A stretch of 64,000 nucleotides of DNA. It comes from Paenibacillus mangrovi (GTDB lineage Bacteria; Bacillota; Bacilli; Paenibacillales; Paenibacillaceae). The translations under genes and the position numbers were made by a program. This document shows, piece after piece, positions 8,695 through 17,917 of the stretch (position 1 is its first letter; each line of letters begins with the position of its first letter). Under the pieces are notes generated by a model. The model had not been told where the DNA came from. It saw nothing but the letters and a program-made list of their open reading frames with translations, and made no database searches. The stretch lies in assembly GCF_022898935.1 (NCBI RefSeq), contig NZ_JALIRP010000003.1, forward strand, positions 310,001 to 374,000, given 5' to 3'.

Positions 8695-8988
8695 ATGGCT
8701 CATACCCTGCTAAGTATTCAGGTTATTCCAAAGACTCCTAACAATGAAGATTCTATTCCCTATGTTGACCGTGCGATCGAAGTCATTCAGCAGTCAGGTG
8801 TAAAATACGAGGTTCACCCTCTCGAAACGACGATGGAAGGCGAACTGGAAGAGCTGCTGGATGTTGTGCGCCGCATGCATACGGCCCTCGTAGAAGCTGG
8901 CAGCCCGAGCATCATCTCCCAGATCAAAATCGCCCATAATCCCCGCGGAATCAGCATGGAGCGGCTTACGGAGAAATACCGTCCATGA
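8695..8988 (+). CDS. Thiamine-binding protein (MTH1187/DUF77-like)
   Basis: A 97-residue cytoplasmic protein of the Thiamine_BP (MTH1187/YqgV-like) ferredoxin-like fold family. Recognisable segments are LLSIQVIPK near the start, the DRAIEVIQQSGVKYEVHPLETTMEGE core and a C-terminal amphipathic helix. ATG 8695 is preferred over the TTG at 8689 because AAGGAAG is then spaced correctly. It overlaps the permease start by four bases, which ties it to the transporter. Members bind thiamine or related ligands, so it may sense or buffer the imported compound. Confidence 0.85.
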   Translation: MAHTLLSIQVIPKTPNNEDSIPYVDRAIEVIQQSGVKYEVHPLETTMEGELEELLDVVRRMHTALVEAGSPSIISQIKIAHNPRGISMERLTEKYRP

Positions 8989-9746
8989 GACGCTGGTGGA
9001 GTCAGGTGTGGCCGCCCGTTGTGGCGGTCCTCTTCTTTTTGACCGCATGGCAGCTGTGTACCTCGCTGTTTCATATTGAGAAGTGGATCTTGCCTTCTCC
9101 GGTTGATATCGCGATACAAGCTGTAAGCGGCGGTGAGGATTTATGGGGGCATGTCTGGGCCACGGTCAAACTGACGCTGGAAGGCTTTACGATCGGAACG
9201 CTGGTGGGATTAATTATTGCACTTATTCTTCATATGATTCCTTTCCTGAAGTCGGCGCTGTATCCGCTGCTCATTCTGAGCCAGAACATTCCGACGATCG
9301 CTCTTGCTCCGCTCTTGATGATCTGGTTCGGCTTCGGCCTATTGCCCAAGCTAATCGTGATCACGCTCGTCTGCTTCTTCCCCGTTGCTGTCGCAACGAT
9401 GGGCGGACTTAAGGAAACGGACCGGATCATGCTGAATTACATGCAGATGATCGGTGCGAGTAAACGGCAGATTTTCTTTAAGCTGGAGCTGCCCCATGCG
9501 CTGCCTTCGATCTTCTCGGGAATTAAAATCGCGGCAACCTACAGCGTCATGGGGGCGATCATCGCCGAATGGCTCGGGGCCGATAAAGGTATCGGCTACT
9601 ATATGATGCTGCAAAAGGCCGGTTACCGCACCGACCGCATGTTTGTCGCCATTATGATCATTGTCGCACTGAGCCTGCTTATGTTCGGACTGATTGCCCT
9701 GATCGAAAAATGGCTCGTACGCTGGAAGCCGAAGCAGGAAAGCTGA
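8985..9746 (+). CDS. thiX: ABC transporter permease for thiamine precursor (ThiX-like)
   Basis: A 253-residue BPD-type (SsuC/TauC-like) permease with six predicted helices. The EAA loop is visible as LNYMQMIGASKRQIFFKLELPHALPSIF. It overlaps the preceding thiamine-binding gene (ATGA) and is followed after 30 bp by its ATPase. With ThiY it would form the membrane channel of a precursor importer under the TPP riboswitch. Confidence 0.9.
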   Translation: MRRWWSQVWPPVVAVLFFLTAWQLCTSLFHIEKWILPSPVDIAIQAVSGGEDLWGHVWATVKLTLEGFTIGTLVGLIIALILHMIPFLKSALYPLLILSQNIPTIALAPLLMIWFGFGLLPKLIVITLVCFFPVAVATMGGLKETDRIMLNYMQMIGASKRQIFFKLELPHALPSIFSGIKIAATYSVMGAIIAEWLGADKGIGYYMMLQKAGYRTDRMFVAIMIIVALSLLMFGLIALIEKWLVRWKPKQES

Positions 9747-9776
9747 TGCCGAGGATGAAGAAAGGAGCTGTAACCC

Positions 9777-10625
9777 ATGTCAATTACTGAAGAAATACGG
9801 ACGGACGCGAGGTCCGCAGCAGCGGAGTCAGAGCTTCCTCCTGCCCTTGAAGCCTCCGGGATCAGCAAGTCCTTCCGTGCGAAGCGCAGCAGTCTGCAGG
9901 TGCTCGATAATATAACGCTGACCGTCCAAAAGGGAGAATTCGTCTCCATCGTCGGCCCCTCCGGCAGCGGCAAAAGCACGCTGTTCCATATCATTGGCGG
10001 CCTTGTGAAACCCGATGCCGGAACTATACGGATGAACGGGACGGACGTAACCGGCCAGCAGGGTCATATCAGCTATATGCCCCAACAGCCTGCGCTTTTC
10101 CCTTGGCGCACCGTTGAGGATAACGTGCTGCTATCTCAAGAGGTGCAGGGCAATGTCGATCAAAAAGCCCGGGAGAATGCCTGTTATTGGCTGGATAAAG
10201 TCGGCCTGGGCGGGTTCGAGAAGGCCCATCCCCATACGCTGTCTGGCGGTATGCAGCAAAGAGCGGCCTTTCTACGCGCCCTGCTCAGTCCGCAGGAGCT
10301 GATGTGCCTGGATGAGCCGTTCAGCGCACTCGATGCGCTGACGCGAAGCGATATGCAGCGCTGGCTGCTGGACATTTGGGAGGAAAGCCGGCGCTCCGTG
10401 CTTTTTATCACCCATAATATCGAAGAGGCATTGCTCCTCTCGAACCGGATCTATGTCTTTTCCGGACGTCCGGCCACGGTGCTGCAGGTCGTTGATGTAC
10501 CGTTTCCGCGCCCGCGCCGCGAGGAGATTATCGAGCATCCCGATTTTATCAAGCTGAGACGGGAGCTATCCGGCTGGATGCGTGAGGAGCAGCAGAAAAT
10601 GCAGGACTCCGGGCCTTTGAAATAA
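9777..10625 (+). CDS. thiZ: ABC transporter ATPase for thiamine precursor (ThiZ-like)
   Basis: A 282-residue ABC ATPase of the nitrate/sulfonate/taurine type. It has Walker A GPSGSGKS (about residues 60-67), Q-loop PQQPALFPWRT, signature LSGGMQQR, Walker B LMCLDEPFSALD and an H-loop ITHN. The start follows AAAGGAG with good spacing. It is the last gene of the riboswitch-led operon and is followed by a strong terminator. Confidence 0.9.
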   Translation: MSITEEIRTDARSAAAESELPPALEASGISKSFRAKRSSLQVLDNITLTVQKGEFVSIVGPSGSGKSTLFHIIGGLVKPDAGTIRMNGTDVTGQQGHISYMPQQPALFPWRTVEDNVLLSQEVQGNVDQKARENACYWLDKVGLGGFEKAHPHTLSGGMQQRAAFLRALLSPQELMCLDEPFSALDALTRSDMQRWLLDIWEESRRSVLFITHNIEEALLLSNRIYVFSGRPATVLQVVDVPFPRPRREEIIEHPDFIKLRRELSGWMREEQQKMQDSGPLK

Positions 10626-10633
10626 ACGGCTAA

Positions 10634-10682
10634 GGGGTGTTACCAGGGTCCATGAACCTGTGGGAACACCCCTCTCTTTTTT
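10634..10682 (+). terminator. Terminator of the thiamine-precursor operon
   Basis: GGGGTGTTACCAGG pairs with CCTGTGGGAACACCCC (small bulges) and is followed by TCTCTTTTTT. Confidence 0.8.
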
Positions 10683-10785
10683 GCTTTTGCGGAATACGAG
10701 GCCAGCGTCGCCCTTGTTACATTGTCCTGGCGGAATAATTTCCGGTCTTACTGGGGAACGTTGTATACGAGGTGAATCTGAATCT

Positions 10786-11256
10786 ATGAAAATCCGAATA
10801 CGATCGGTTCTGCTGATCATGACCATCCTTCTGTGTTCGATGCCGGTTACGATTACAGCCGCAAGCTTTCAGCCTAAGGAGTCCAAGGAGCCTAAGCTGC
10901 TGCTGTATCAGGACATGGTGATGGAATTCCTTCTTCCCGACATTCAAAATGCTGTGAACGACTACTATAAAAACCGACTGTCCGAGAACCCACTTGTGTA
11001 TCCTTACCAGATCGAAATCGTCCAAGCCAAAAGAGTTAACGGCGGGCCGGGAGACCGCGGCTTTCACTTTTCCATTACTCTGGAGACCGAGCCTGTCCTT
11101 GGGCCGCATGTTGCAGTCGGCAGAGACCGGATGATCTTTGAAATTTCTCCGCTCTTCCCTGACAAAGTCAAGCTGATCGCCTTCAGGCATCTGCAGTCCT
11201 TCGAGCTTCCGATGAACCTGCAGGAGCTGCTGAAGAGTACGAAAGGGACGCCGTAA
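10786..11256 (+). CDS. Secreted DUF3888-like protein
   Basis: A 156-residue protein with an N-terminal signal sequence (KIRIRSVLLIMTILLCSMPVTITAAS) and a small mature domain. That domain contains LYQDMVMEFLLPDIQNAVNDYY and the strand YQIEIVQAKR, matching DUF3888 proteins of bacilli, whose function is unknown. The frame runs open from 10660, but ATG 10786 is the first start giving a clean signal peptide and has AGGTG upstream. It stands alone between two transcription units. Confidence 0.7.
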   Translation: MKIRIRSVLLIMTILLCSMPVTITAASFQPKESKEPKLLLYQDMVMEFLLPDIQNAVNDYYKNRLSENPLVYPYQIEIVQAKRVNGGPGDRGFHFSITLETEPVLGPHVAVGRDRMIFEISPLFPDKVKLIAFRHLQSFELPMNLQELLKSTKGTP

Positions 11257-11305
11257 CTTAAGCGCATGAGGACGGTTAACACGAAAATAAGGAGGTGCTT
11301 TACCC

Positions 11306-12184
11306 ATGAGCTTATCACCGGAGACCCGTATCCACTCCGCGTTTCCCGATGCGCACAGCATCCAATCGGAACATGAGTTATCTCTTACCGCAAACCTTGC
11401 ACCGCTAATCGATGCGCATATCCATCTGGACTCTTATGAAGAAGACCAGCAGCAGGAAATTCTGTCGGAACTGAATAACGTAGACGTTGAAGGCATCATT
11501 GCCGTCTCCATGCACCTGGAATCGGCCCGTGCTAACCTGCAGCTGGCCCGTCAGCATCCTGGCCTTGTCCACCCGGCCTTCGGATTCCACCCCGAGCAGC
11601 CGATCCCTGATGAAGCCGGGATCAATGAGCTATTCGGCTGGATGAACCGGCATGCCGCAGACATGGTCGCCGTAGGCGAGGTCGGTTTGCCCTATTACAC
11701 CCGGACGGAAGCTAAAGAGGCTGGTCAACCTTTTGATACCCGTCCCTATGAGGAGCTGTTGGAACGGTTTATTGCCTTTGCCCGGGATCAGGACAAGCCC
11801 ATCGTGCTTCATGCCGTCTATGAGGATGCCGACACCGCCTGCCGTCTGCTCGAACTGTACCGCATCAAGCGAGCCCACTTCCACTGGTTCAAGGGCTCGC
11901 CTGAGACTGTGCAGCATATGGCGAAGCAGGGCTATTATGTTTCTTTTACACCCGATATCGTCTATGAGGAAGAGATTCAGGAGCTCGCAAGCGTATACCC
12001 CCGTTCTCTCGTCATGTCGGAAACCGACGGTCCGTGGCCCTTTGAGGGACCCTTTGCCGGTCAAATGACCCACCCGCGAATGACGGCCGATGTGGCCTTA
12101 GCCTGGAGCCGGATTCAAGGCTTGTCCCTGCCGGAGGCACGACGCATGCTGTATGACAATGCCAAACGCTTTTACGGCATATAA
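11306..12184 (+). CDS. TatD-family metal-dependent hydrolase
   Basis: A 292-residue protein with the amidohydrolase-like TIM barrel of the TatD DNase family. The metal-binding HxH is in LIDAHIHLDS (about residue 35), the glutamate in AVGEVGL, histidines in IVLHAVYED and FHWFKGS, and the aspartate in SETDGPW. Relatives are 3'-5' DNA exonucleases or deoxyribonucleases. This one has about 30 extra N-terminal residues compared with classic TatD. It starts after AAGGAGG. It converges on the nitroreductase gene with a 13-bp gap and no visible terminator. Confidence 0.85.
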   Translation: MSLSPETRIHSAFPDAHSIQSEHELSLTANLAPLIDAHIHLDSYEEDQQQEILSELNNVDVEGIIAVSMHLESARANLQLARQHPGLVHPAFGFHPEQPIPDEAGINELFGWMNRHAADMVAVGEVGLPYYTRTEAKEAGQPFDTRPYEELLERFIAFARDQDKPIVLHAVYEDADTACRLLELYRIKRAHFHWFKGSPETVQHMAKQGYYVSFTPDIVYEEEIQELASVYPRSLVMSETDGPWPFEGPFAGQMTHPRMTADVALAWSRIQGLSLPEARRMLYDNAKRFYGI

Positions 12185-12197
12185 TTCATGAGGCTTC

Positions 12198-12941
12198 CTA
12201 CTTCTTCATAAAGCCTTTGCTGTCCAAAAACCCCTTCATATGCAGCCGAATCGGCTCGGCCAATCTGTCGGCCATCACATGCGTCCATGGGGTGTCCTTC
12301 TTGCCGCCCGTCCGCTCCTGCAAGTACGATTTCATTGTGGCATCATAATCCTTGACTGGTTCAACGCTTTGTTCCCTAGAATAGGCGTTCAGATGCAACA
12401 CCGATTCCAGCGGCAGGCGTGGACGTTGACCCGGCTCCTGATCGGGCACGCCGATGCACATGCCGAATACCGGATAAACAAGCTCCGGCAGATCGAGCAG
12501 CTTGGACAATTCAGCGATATGGTTGCGTACACCCCCGATATAAACAATGCCAAGACCCAGCGATTCCGCAGCAACGGCTGCGTTCTGGGCTGCGAGTGCG
12601 GCATCTACCGTTGCCACGATGAAATTCTCGGTTGTGGTTTCATAGGACTCCCGCTCCTGCAGCGGCGCTGCCGTCACCTGCTTCAAGCGGTATAAATCCG
12701 CGCACCACACCAGGAAAACCGGGCACTGCTCCACATAAGCCTGGTTGCCGGCAAGGTCGGCAAGCTGCTTCTTCAGTTTCGGATCCGTAGCGGCAATCAC
12801 GCTGTATGCCTGCACGTTGCTGGAGGTTGACGCCATTTGCGCAGCGGAGATAATCGCATACAGCTGCTCTTCCGAGACCGGCGTATCTTTAAATTTACGG
12901 ATCGAGCGGTGATTCATCAACAGAGTTAGCGTGTCATTCAT
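12198..12941 (-). CDS. NfrA/NfsA-type flavin reductase (nitroreductase family)
   Basis: A 247-residue FMN-dependent NADPH oxidoreductase. The family start MNHRSIRKFKDTPV contributes FMN-binding residues, and AAQMASTSSNVQAYSVI and the GLGIVYIGGVRN segment are characteristic of NfrA/NfsA. Such enzymes reduce flavins, quinones, nitro compounds or disulfides in the cytoplasm. The frame extends to 12986, but AAGGAGG lies inside that extension, 11 bp ahead of ATG 12941, so 12941 is taken as the start. Confidence 0.88.
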   Translation of the reverse strand: MNDTLTLLMNHRSIRKFKDTPVSEEQLYAIISAAQMASTSSNVQAYSVIAATDPKLKKQLADLAGNQAYVEQCPVFLVWCADLYRLKQVTAAPLQERESYETTTENFIVATVDAALAAQNAAVAAESLGLGIVYIGGVRNHIAELSKLLDLPELVYPVFGMCIGVPDQEPGQRPRLPLESVLHLNAYSREQSVEPVKDYDATMKSYLQERTGGKKDTPWTHVMADRLAEPIRLHMKGFLDSKGFMKK

Positions 12942-13089
12942 CTGGAAAATATCCTCCTTCATAAGGTACATCCTCTGGTTCGCCAATAATCCCCCTTATT
13001 ATATACCAACCGCTAATCACCAACACCGAGCCAATCAACGGCCCCACGTCCCAACCACTGGTCCGTCAACAAAATCTAATACTTATAAA

Positions 13090-13119
13090 TTGGTCTTATC
13101 TTTATAAATTCCTTATAAA
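13090..13119 (+). promoter_or_regulatory. Candidate sigma-A promoter of the erythromycin-esterase-like gene
   Basis: TTGGTC and TATAAA are separated by 18 bp. The segment CTTATAAAT occurs three times within 13082-13120, so exact -10 placement is uncertain. Confidence 0.4.
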
Positions 13120-13182
13120 TGCTAGTTATGATGTTGGTCAGTAAAGCACTATAACCATTGTTTATAAGGGGGAACACAATCA

Positions 13183-14541
13183 ATGAAAGCAACCAAACGA
13201 TTAACAGGCTTTACGGCCATGGGGCTAGCCATAGCTCTATTACTAACGCCGGTAAGTGCCTCAGCGGCCGCGCAGAAGGATGCAGGAATTAAAGCGAATA
13301 TCCGAGAGATTAAATCGGCAACATCAGAGGATTACAAGGATTTAGCGTTTCTCAAGCCTATACTGAAGGATAAAACCGTCGTGAGCCTGGGTGAGAACTT
13401 CCATCGCGTCGCAGAATACAGCAGTATGAAAACAAGGCTGATCAAATATTTGCATGAAGAGCTTGATTTTGATGTCATTATGTTTGAGTCGGGGCTTGGC
13501 GATGCCTTCATGACGTATGAAAATGCGGATTCTTTGACTTCCAAAGAAATGATGGAGCGCTCGATTTTTCCGATCTGGCATTCCAAGGAGACGCTAGGTT
13601 TATTCGATTACATAAAAAAGGAGCAGAAGACGGACGATCCCTTGTACCTTGCAGGCTATGATATGCAGTTTACGTCGCCGTATTTAACTCAATTTATCGC
13701 GAATTGGATCGCCAAAGTCGATCCGGCCCAGGGACAGGACTATTTTAATTTCGAAATGCAAGCCATGACCGATTTCTATGCAGTCATCAACAAATATGGC
13801 CTGGACTTTGACAATAATCCTCAAGCCAAGAAGGAAGTCAAGAAAGTCAAAGATGAATACGAACCGAAATATAAGGCATTGATTCAGTTCATCCAAGATC
13901 ATAAGAAGCAGCTCGCGGCAGCATACCCTAAAAATCCCTATATGGTGGATATAGCCGTGAAAACATTGGAGGACCGCATCAAATTTATCGAAATGGGGAT
14001 GTACGGTACGAAGGAAAGCTATGAATTCAGGGATCGCGTCATGGCAGACAATGTGGAATGGTTAATGAAAGAGATGTACCCCGGCAAAAAAGTGATTTTA
14101 TGGGCGCACAACGACCATCTTGCGAAGAACACGTCCAAAATCGCTACAAAAGAGCAGGGAAAATGGATGAACAGCTTCACCAGCATGGGAGAACTGCTGA
14201 ATAAAAAGTTTAAAGATAAGGAATATGTCATTGGTTTGTATATGAACAGCGGTCAGGCGAGTACGATCACGACGCAGAAAATCTTTGATATTAAGCCGCA
14301 GCCGAAAGGAAGCTTAGAAAATCTGATGATGCAGAGCGGATATAAGATAGCATTCGCGGATTTATCCAAACACAAGTCACCGAACAAAAATAATTCTTGG
14401 ATGTTCAAGCCGATTTATGCCGCTGAAGATGGAATGACATCCGAGATCATTACTCCAATGTCGATGAGGTTTGTTCCGAAAGAACAATACGACGGTATTA
14501 TCGTCTTCGATAAAGTAAAGGCACCGACAACGAAGTACTAA
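13183..14541 (+). CDS. Secreted erythromycin-esterase-like protein
   Basis: A 452-residue protein with a signal peptide (cleavage near residue 27, after VSASA), then an erythromycin-esterase-family domain. Key residues seen are SLGENFHRVAEYSSMK (His and Glu of the family active site), DVIMFESG, LAGYDMQ and KVILWAHNDHLAKN (catalytic-type His). Ere enzymes hydrolyse the macrolide lactone, but most family members have no proven substrate. An exported member is less usual than the cytoplasmic resistance enzymes. The gene has lower GC than its neighbours and is monocistronic. Confidence 0.85.
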   Translation: MKATKRLTGFTAMGLAIALLLTPVSASAAAQKDAGIKANIREIKSATSEDYKDLAFLKPILKDKTVVSLGENFHRVAEYSSMKTRLIKYLHEELDFDVIMFESGLGDAFMTYENADSLTSKEMMERSIFPIWHSKETLGLFDYIKKEQKTDDPLYLAGYDMQFTSPYLTQFIANWIAKVDPAQGQDYFNFEMQAMTDFYAVINKYGLDFDNNPQAKKEVKKVKDEYEPKYKALIQFIQDHKKQLAAAYPKNPYMVDIAVKTLEDRIKFIEMGMYGTKESYEFRDRVMADNVEWLMKEMYPGKKVILWAHNDHLAKNTSKIATKEQGKWMNSFTSMGELLNKKFKDKEYVIGLYMNSGQASTITTQKIFDIKPQPKGSLENLMMQSGYKIAFADLSKHKSPNKNNSWMFKPIYAAEDGMTSEIITPMSMRFVPKEQYDGIIVFDKVKAPTTKY

Positions 14542-14557
14542 CGATAATCACAAAGAG

Positions 14558-14603
14558 AGCCTGGATCCGAAAACCGCCGTTTTCAGTCCAGGCTTATTTC
14601 ATT
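14558..14603. terminator. Hairpin between the esterase-like gene and copA
   Basis: AGCCTGGA and TCCAGGCT frame a 21-nt region that can pair further (GAAAAC with GTTTTC). It is followed by TATTTCATTT on the plus strand. It is probably a moderate terminator for the esterase-like gene and lies at the convergent end of copA. Confidence 0.55.
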
Positions 14604-14615
14604 TACCCATCTATC

Positions 14616-17057
14616 TTACAGCTTCACCCGCTGCAGACGCAGCGCGTTTAGGACAACTGATACCGAGCTAAAAGCCATCGCAGCGCCGGCCAGCCAAGGG
14701 GCAAGGAAGCCGGCGGCGGCGATCGGGATGCCGATGGTGTTGTACGCCAGCGCCCAGAACAGGTTCTGCTTGATGTTGCCCATCGTGCGGCGGCTCATCA
14801 GGATCGCGTCGGCGATCGCGTTCAGATCGCCGCGCATCAGCGTCACATCCGCCGCCTCCATGGCGACGTCCGTACCGGTGCCGATCGCCATGCCGATATC
14901 GGCGGTGGCCAGCGCAGGAGCATCATTAATCCCGTCGCCGACCATGGCAACCCGCTTGCCGGTCTGCTGCAGCTTCTTCACTTCCTCGGCCTTACCTTCT
15001 GGAAGCACCTCAGCCAGAACATGGCGGATTCCGGCCTGCGCAGCGATGGCTTTCGCCGTACGTTCATTGTCGCCGGTAATCATGATGACCTCGATCCCCA
15101 TCTCCTGCAAGCGCGATACAGCTTCGCGCGAAGTGTCCTTAATGGTATCCGCAACAGCGACCATACCAGCATACTTCCCGTCAACGGCCACAAGCATCGC
15201 CGTCTTGCCGGCGTCCTCCAGCTGCCGCATGGCGTTCATGGCTGCCTCCACGTGTACGCCCCGCTCCGCCATTAGCTTGCGGGTACCGACGAGTACATGC
15301 CGCCCGTCCACCCTCGCCGAAACGCCATAGCCCGGCAGATTCTCGAAGTCCTTCGCTTCCGGCAGCGGCAGAGCCTTGCTCCTGTCAAGCGCGCCGCTGA
15401 CGATGGCCTCGGCCAGCGGATGCTCCGACTGGCGCTCCACGGCCGCCGTCGTACGGATCAGCGACTGCTCAGTCATGAGCGGCGCGGGAATCACGTTGGT
15501 CAGCACCGGCTTGCCGCTGGTGACCGTGCCTGTTTTGTCGAGCACCACGATTTCGATCGCCTGCGCCGACTCCAAATGCTCTCCGCCCTTGAACAGGATG
15601 CCGAATTCGGCGGCCCGCCCTGAACCGGCCATGATCGAGGTCGGTGTCGCCAGGCCCAGCGCGCATGGACAAGCAATCACAAGCACGGCGATGGCTTTTT
15701 CCAGTGCCGATGCGAATTGGCCCGGCTCCACAGCGAAATACCAGATCAGGAACGTTACAATGGCGATCCCGATAACAATCGGAACGAAAATACCTGAGAT
15801 AACGTCGGCAATCCGCTGGATAGGAGCCTTGGAGCCTTGGGCTTCCTCCACCACCTTGATGATTTGCGCGAGTGCGGTTTCACTGCCCACCTTCGTGGCC
15901 TGAATGCGCAGCATGCCGTTTTTATTCAGCGTGGCACCCACGACGGTGTCCCCCTCGCGCTTCTCTACCGGCAAGCTTTCGCCCGTCAGCATGGACTCGT
16001 CCACAGAGGAAAGCCCCTCCAGCACCCTGCCGTCGACCGGAATCTTCTCGCCCGGCTTCACGATCACGGTATCGCCTACTTCCACGTCGTCCACAGGAAT
16101 GCTTACCTCCTGCCCGTTCCGAAGTACAAGCGCGGTCTTGGCCTGCAGCCCCATCAGGCTCTTGATCGCTTCGGAGGAACGGCCTTTGGCCAGAGCCTCG
16201 AACCATTTGCCCACCAGAATCAGCGTAATCAGGATGCTGCTGGTCTCGTAATACATTTCCACCGGATGATGCATATCCGTCCCCAGAGTCTGAATGGTCA
16301 GGTACAAGCTGTAAAAATACGCCGCTGACGTCCCGAGCGCGACCAGCACGTCCATGTTTGCGCTCTTGTTGCGCAGCGCTTTGTAGGCTCCGACGTAGAA
16401 CTGTCCGCCGATCAGAAACTGGACCGGCGTCGCCAGCACCAGCTGGAACCATGGATTCAAGAAGAGTGAAGGCACCGGAATCCAGGAAGTAAAGGAGAAG
16501 TGCCCTACCATCGCCCAGAGCAGAGGCAGCGAGAGTATGGCCGCCATCATCCACTTGAACCGCTTATGCTGGATCTCCTGCCTGCGCAGCTCCGCGCTGT
16601 CCTTGGCCTCCTGCTTCGGCAGAGCTTTGTAGCCGAGCTGGTCGACCTTTTTCATCATATCTTTAACGGTAACCATGCCTGCGGTATATTCCACGTGGGC
16701 GGTTTCGAGCACCAGATTGACATTGGCTCGGCTGACGCCTTCCATGCGGCCAAGGCCCTTCTCGATTCGGGTCGCGCAGGCCGCGCAGGTCATGCCGGTA
16801 ATTTCAAAGTCCATCGTTTCCTTCAACGTGCCATAGCCGAGTGACTCGATTTTTTCTTCCATTTTCCGCAGATCCGACTGCTTCGGATCATACGTGACGG
16901 TGGCCTGCTCCAGCGCCAGATTGACGTTGGCCCGGCTGATGCCTTCCATGCGGCTGAGGCCCTTCTCGATCCGGGTTGCGCAGGCTGCACACGTCATACC
17001 GGTAATCTGCAGCGTCGCCTGCTTCTCATTCTCCCGGTTTTCCGTATTCTGTTCCAT
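14616..17057 (-). CDS. copA: Copper-exporting P1B-type ATPase CopA
   Basis: An 813-residue Cu(I)-exporting ATPase. It has two N-terminal heavy-metal domains with GMTCAAC (Cys pairs at 23/26 and 91/94), the actuator motif TGES, membrane metal site CPC in [12 protein letters not shown], phosphorylation site DKTGT, HP motif SEHPLAEA and hinge [10 protein letters not shown]. This is full family length. The frame is open to 17090, but ATG 17057 follows AAAGGAG. A CsoR-type operator lies just upstream and a terminator separates it from copZ, so it can be switched independently of csoR-copZ. Confidence 0.96.
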   Translation of the reverse strand: MEQNTENRENEKQATLQITGMTCAACATRIEKGLSRMEGISRANVNLALEQATVTYDPKQSDLRKMEEKIESLGYGTLKETMDFEITGMTCAACATRIEKGLGRMEGVSRANVNLVLETAHVEYTAGMVTVKDMMKKVDQLGYKALPKQEAKDSAELRRQEIQHKRFKWMMAAILSLPLLWAMVGHFSFTSWIPVPSLFLNPWFQLVLATPVQFLIGGQFYVGAYKALRNKSANMDVLVALGTSAAYFYSLYLTIQTLGTDMHHPVEMYYETSSILITLILVGKWFEALAKGRSSEAIKSLMGLQAKTALVLRNGQEVSIPVDDVEVGDTVIVKPGEKIPVDGRVLEGLSSVDESMLTGESLPVEKREGDTVVGATLNKNGMLRIQATKVGSETALAQIIKVVEEAQGSKAPIQRIADVISGIFVPIVIGIAIVTFLIWYFAVEPGQFASALEKAIAVLVIACPCALGLATPTSIMAGSGRAAEFGILFKGGEHLESAQAIEIVVLDKTGTVTSGKPVLTNVIPAPLMTEQSLIRTTAAVERQSEHPLAEAIVSGALDRSKALPLPEAKDFENLPGYGVSARVDGRHVLVGTRKLMAERGVHVEAAMNAMRQLEDAGKTAMLVAVDGKYAGMVAVADTIKDTSREAVSRLQEMGIEVIMITGDNERTAKAIAAQAGIRHVLAEVLPEGKAEEVKKLQQTGKRVAMVGDGINDAPALATADIGMAIGTGTDVAMEAADVTLMRGDLNAIADAILMSRRTMGNIKQNLFWALAYNTIGIPIAAAGFLAPWLAGAAMAFSSVSVVLNALRLQRVKL

Positions 17058-17078
17058 GACCTCGGCTCCTTTCCAGAT

Positions 17079-17099
17079 ATATACCCTCACGGGGTATAT
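17079..17099 (-). promoter_or_regulatory. CsoR-type operator upstream of copA
   Basis: The interrupted palindrome ATATACCC-TCAC-GGGGTATAT matches the TACCC/GGGTA type of site bound by CsoR. It lies 22 bp ahead of copA and after the copZ terminator, implying a separate copper-induced promoter. Confidence 0.7.
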
Positions 17100-17107
17100 T
17101 CTTACTG

Positions 17108-17154
17108 CAAAAAAGGGCAGCTTCTTCAGACCCTCTTCAGGTCTGCTGCTGCCC
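17108..17154 (-). terminator. Terminator after copZ
   Basis: On the minus strand GGGCAGC and GCTGCCC enclose a second inner stem (CAGACC with GGTCTG), followed by TTTTTTG. It separates csoR-copZ from copA. Confidence 0.8.
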
Positions 17155-17191
17155 GGTATGCGTTACGGGATATATCTTAAGCTGATCAAGC

Positions 17192-17392
17192 TTAGACTAC
17201 ATCGTAGCCTTGGTCTTCGATGGCTGCTTTAATGGCGTCAAGGCTTACTTTGTTTTCATCATAATCCACGGTAACCTTGTTTCCAGGCAGATCCACTTTG
17301 CCGGTCGCTCCTGCATTTTTCACAGCGCCCTCAACAGCATTTACACAATGATTGCAAGACATTCCTTGAACATTCAGCGTTACGCTTTTCAT
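17192..17392 (-). CDS. copZ: Copper chaperone CopZ
   Basis: A 66-residue single heavy-metal-associated domain with GMSCNHC (Cys13 and Cys16), which binds Cu(I) and hands it to CopA and CsoR. It is a typical ferredoxin-like fold of full length. It is downstream of csoR with a 46-bp gap, has a good AGGAGG site, and is followed by a terminator. Confidence 0.95.
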   Translation of the reverse strand: MKSVTLNVQGMSCNHCVNAVEGAVKNAGATGKVDLPGNKVTVDYDENKVSLDAIKAAIEDQGYDVV

Positions 17393-17438
17393 GATATATT
17401 CCTCCTTAAGTTGTACAATCCCTGCTAAGGACTCACTC

Positions 17439-17699
17439 TTATTTCATTAATTTCTTTACCGTAACCAGCAGCTCGTCAATCACCGCATGATCCCCCGACT
17501 CGATCCGTTCGACCACGCAGCTCCTCATATGATCCTCAAGAAGCAGCTTGCCGACTCCGTTCAGAGCGGCCTGGATCGCGGCAATCTGATTCAGTACATC
17601 ATCGCAGTACGTATCTCTCTCAATCAGACCCTTGATGCCGCGGATTTGCCCTTCGATGCGATTCAGGCGGGTAATGAGATTATTTTTCTTAGCAACCAT
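17439..17699 (-). CDS. csoR: Copper-sensing repressor CsoR
   Basis: An 86-residue all-helical DNA-binding repressor. The Cu(I) ligands are in place as Cys32, His57 and Cys61, in YCDDVLNQI and EDHMRSC, with the same spacing as the Cys-His-Cys set of characterised CsoR. It releases DNA on binding Cu(I). ATG 17699 is chosen because AAAGGAGG lies 10 bp upstream; the frame is open to 17720. Its own promoter has an operator in the spacer, so it is probably autoregulated. Confidence 0.93.
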   Translation of the reverse strand: MVAKKNNLITRLNRIEGQIRGIKGLIERDTYCDDVLNQIAAIQAALNGVGKLLLEDHMRSCVVERIESGDHAVIDELLVTVKKLMK

Positions 17700-17736
17700 C
17701 TCATCCGAACCTCCTTTCATCGAAGCTTACGACGTC

Positions 17737-17765
17737 ATTATACTATACCCCCTGTAGGTATGCAA
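17737..17765 (-). promoter_or_regulatory. csoR-copZ promoter with embedded CsoR-type operator
   Basis: On the minus strand TTGCAT (17760-17765) and a perfect TATAAT (17737-17742) are 17 bp apart. The spacer carries the palindrome ATACC-N7-GGTAT (17745-17761). Bound repressor there would block polymerase directly. Confidence 0.75.
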
Positions 17766-17917
17766 GTGGGGACGATTATTTTATTCACTCATTTTTCTAT
17801 GAATGAAAAAAACTGCGATCTAGAAGGGATTTCCATTTTACGAGTCGAATAATTATATTTTATACTACGTACGGGCTTCAGCTTCAGAACACATCACGAA
17901 TGACAGGAGAAGATGCC

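Noticed and set aside
13082..13120. Three copies of CTTATAAAT as a regulator binding array
   Set aside because: They are short AT-rich motifs within a likely promoter; spacing is irregular and no regulator gene is linked.
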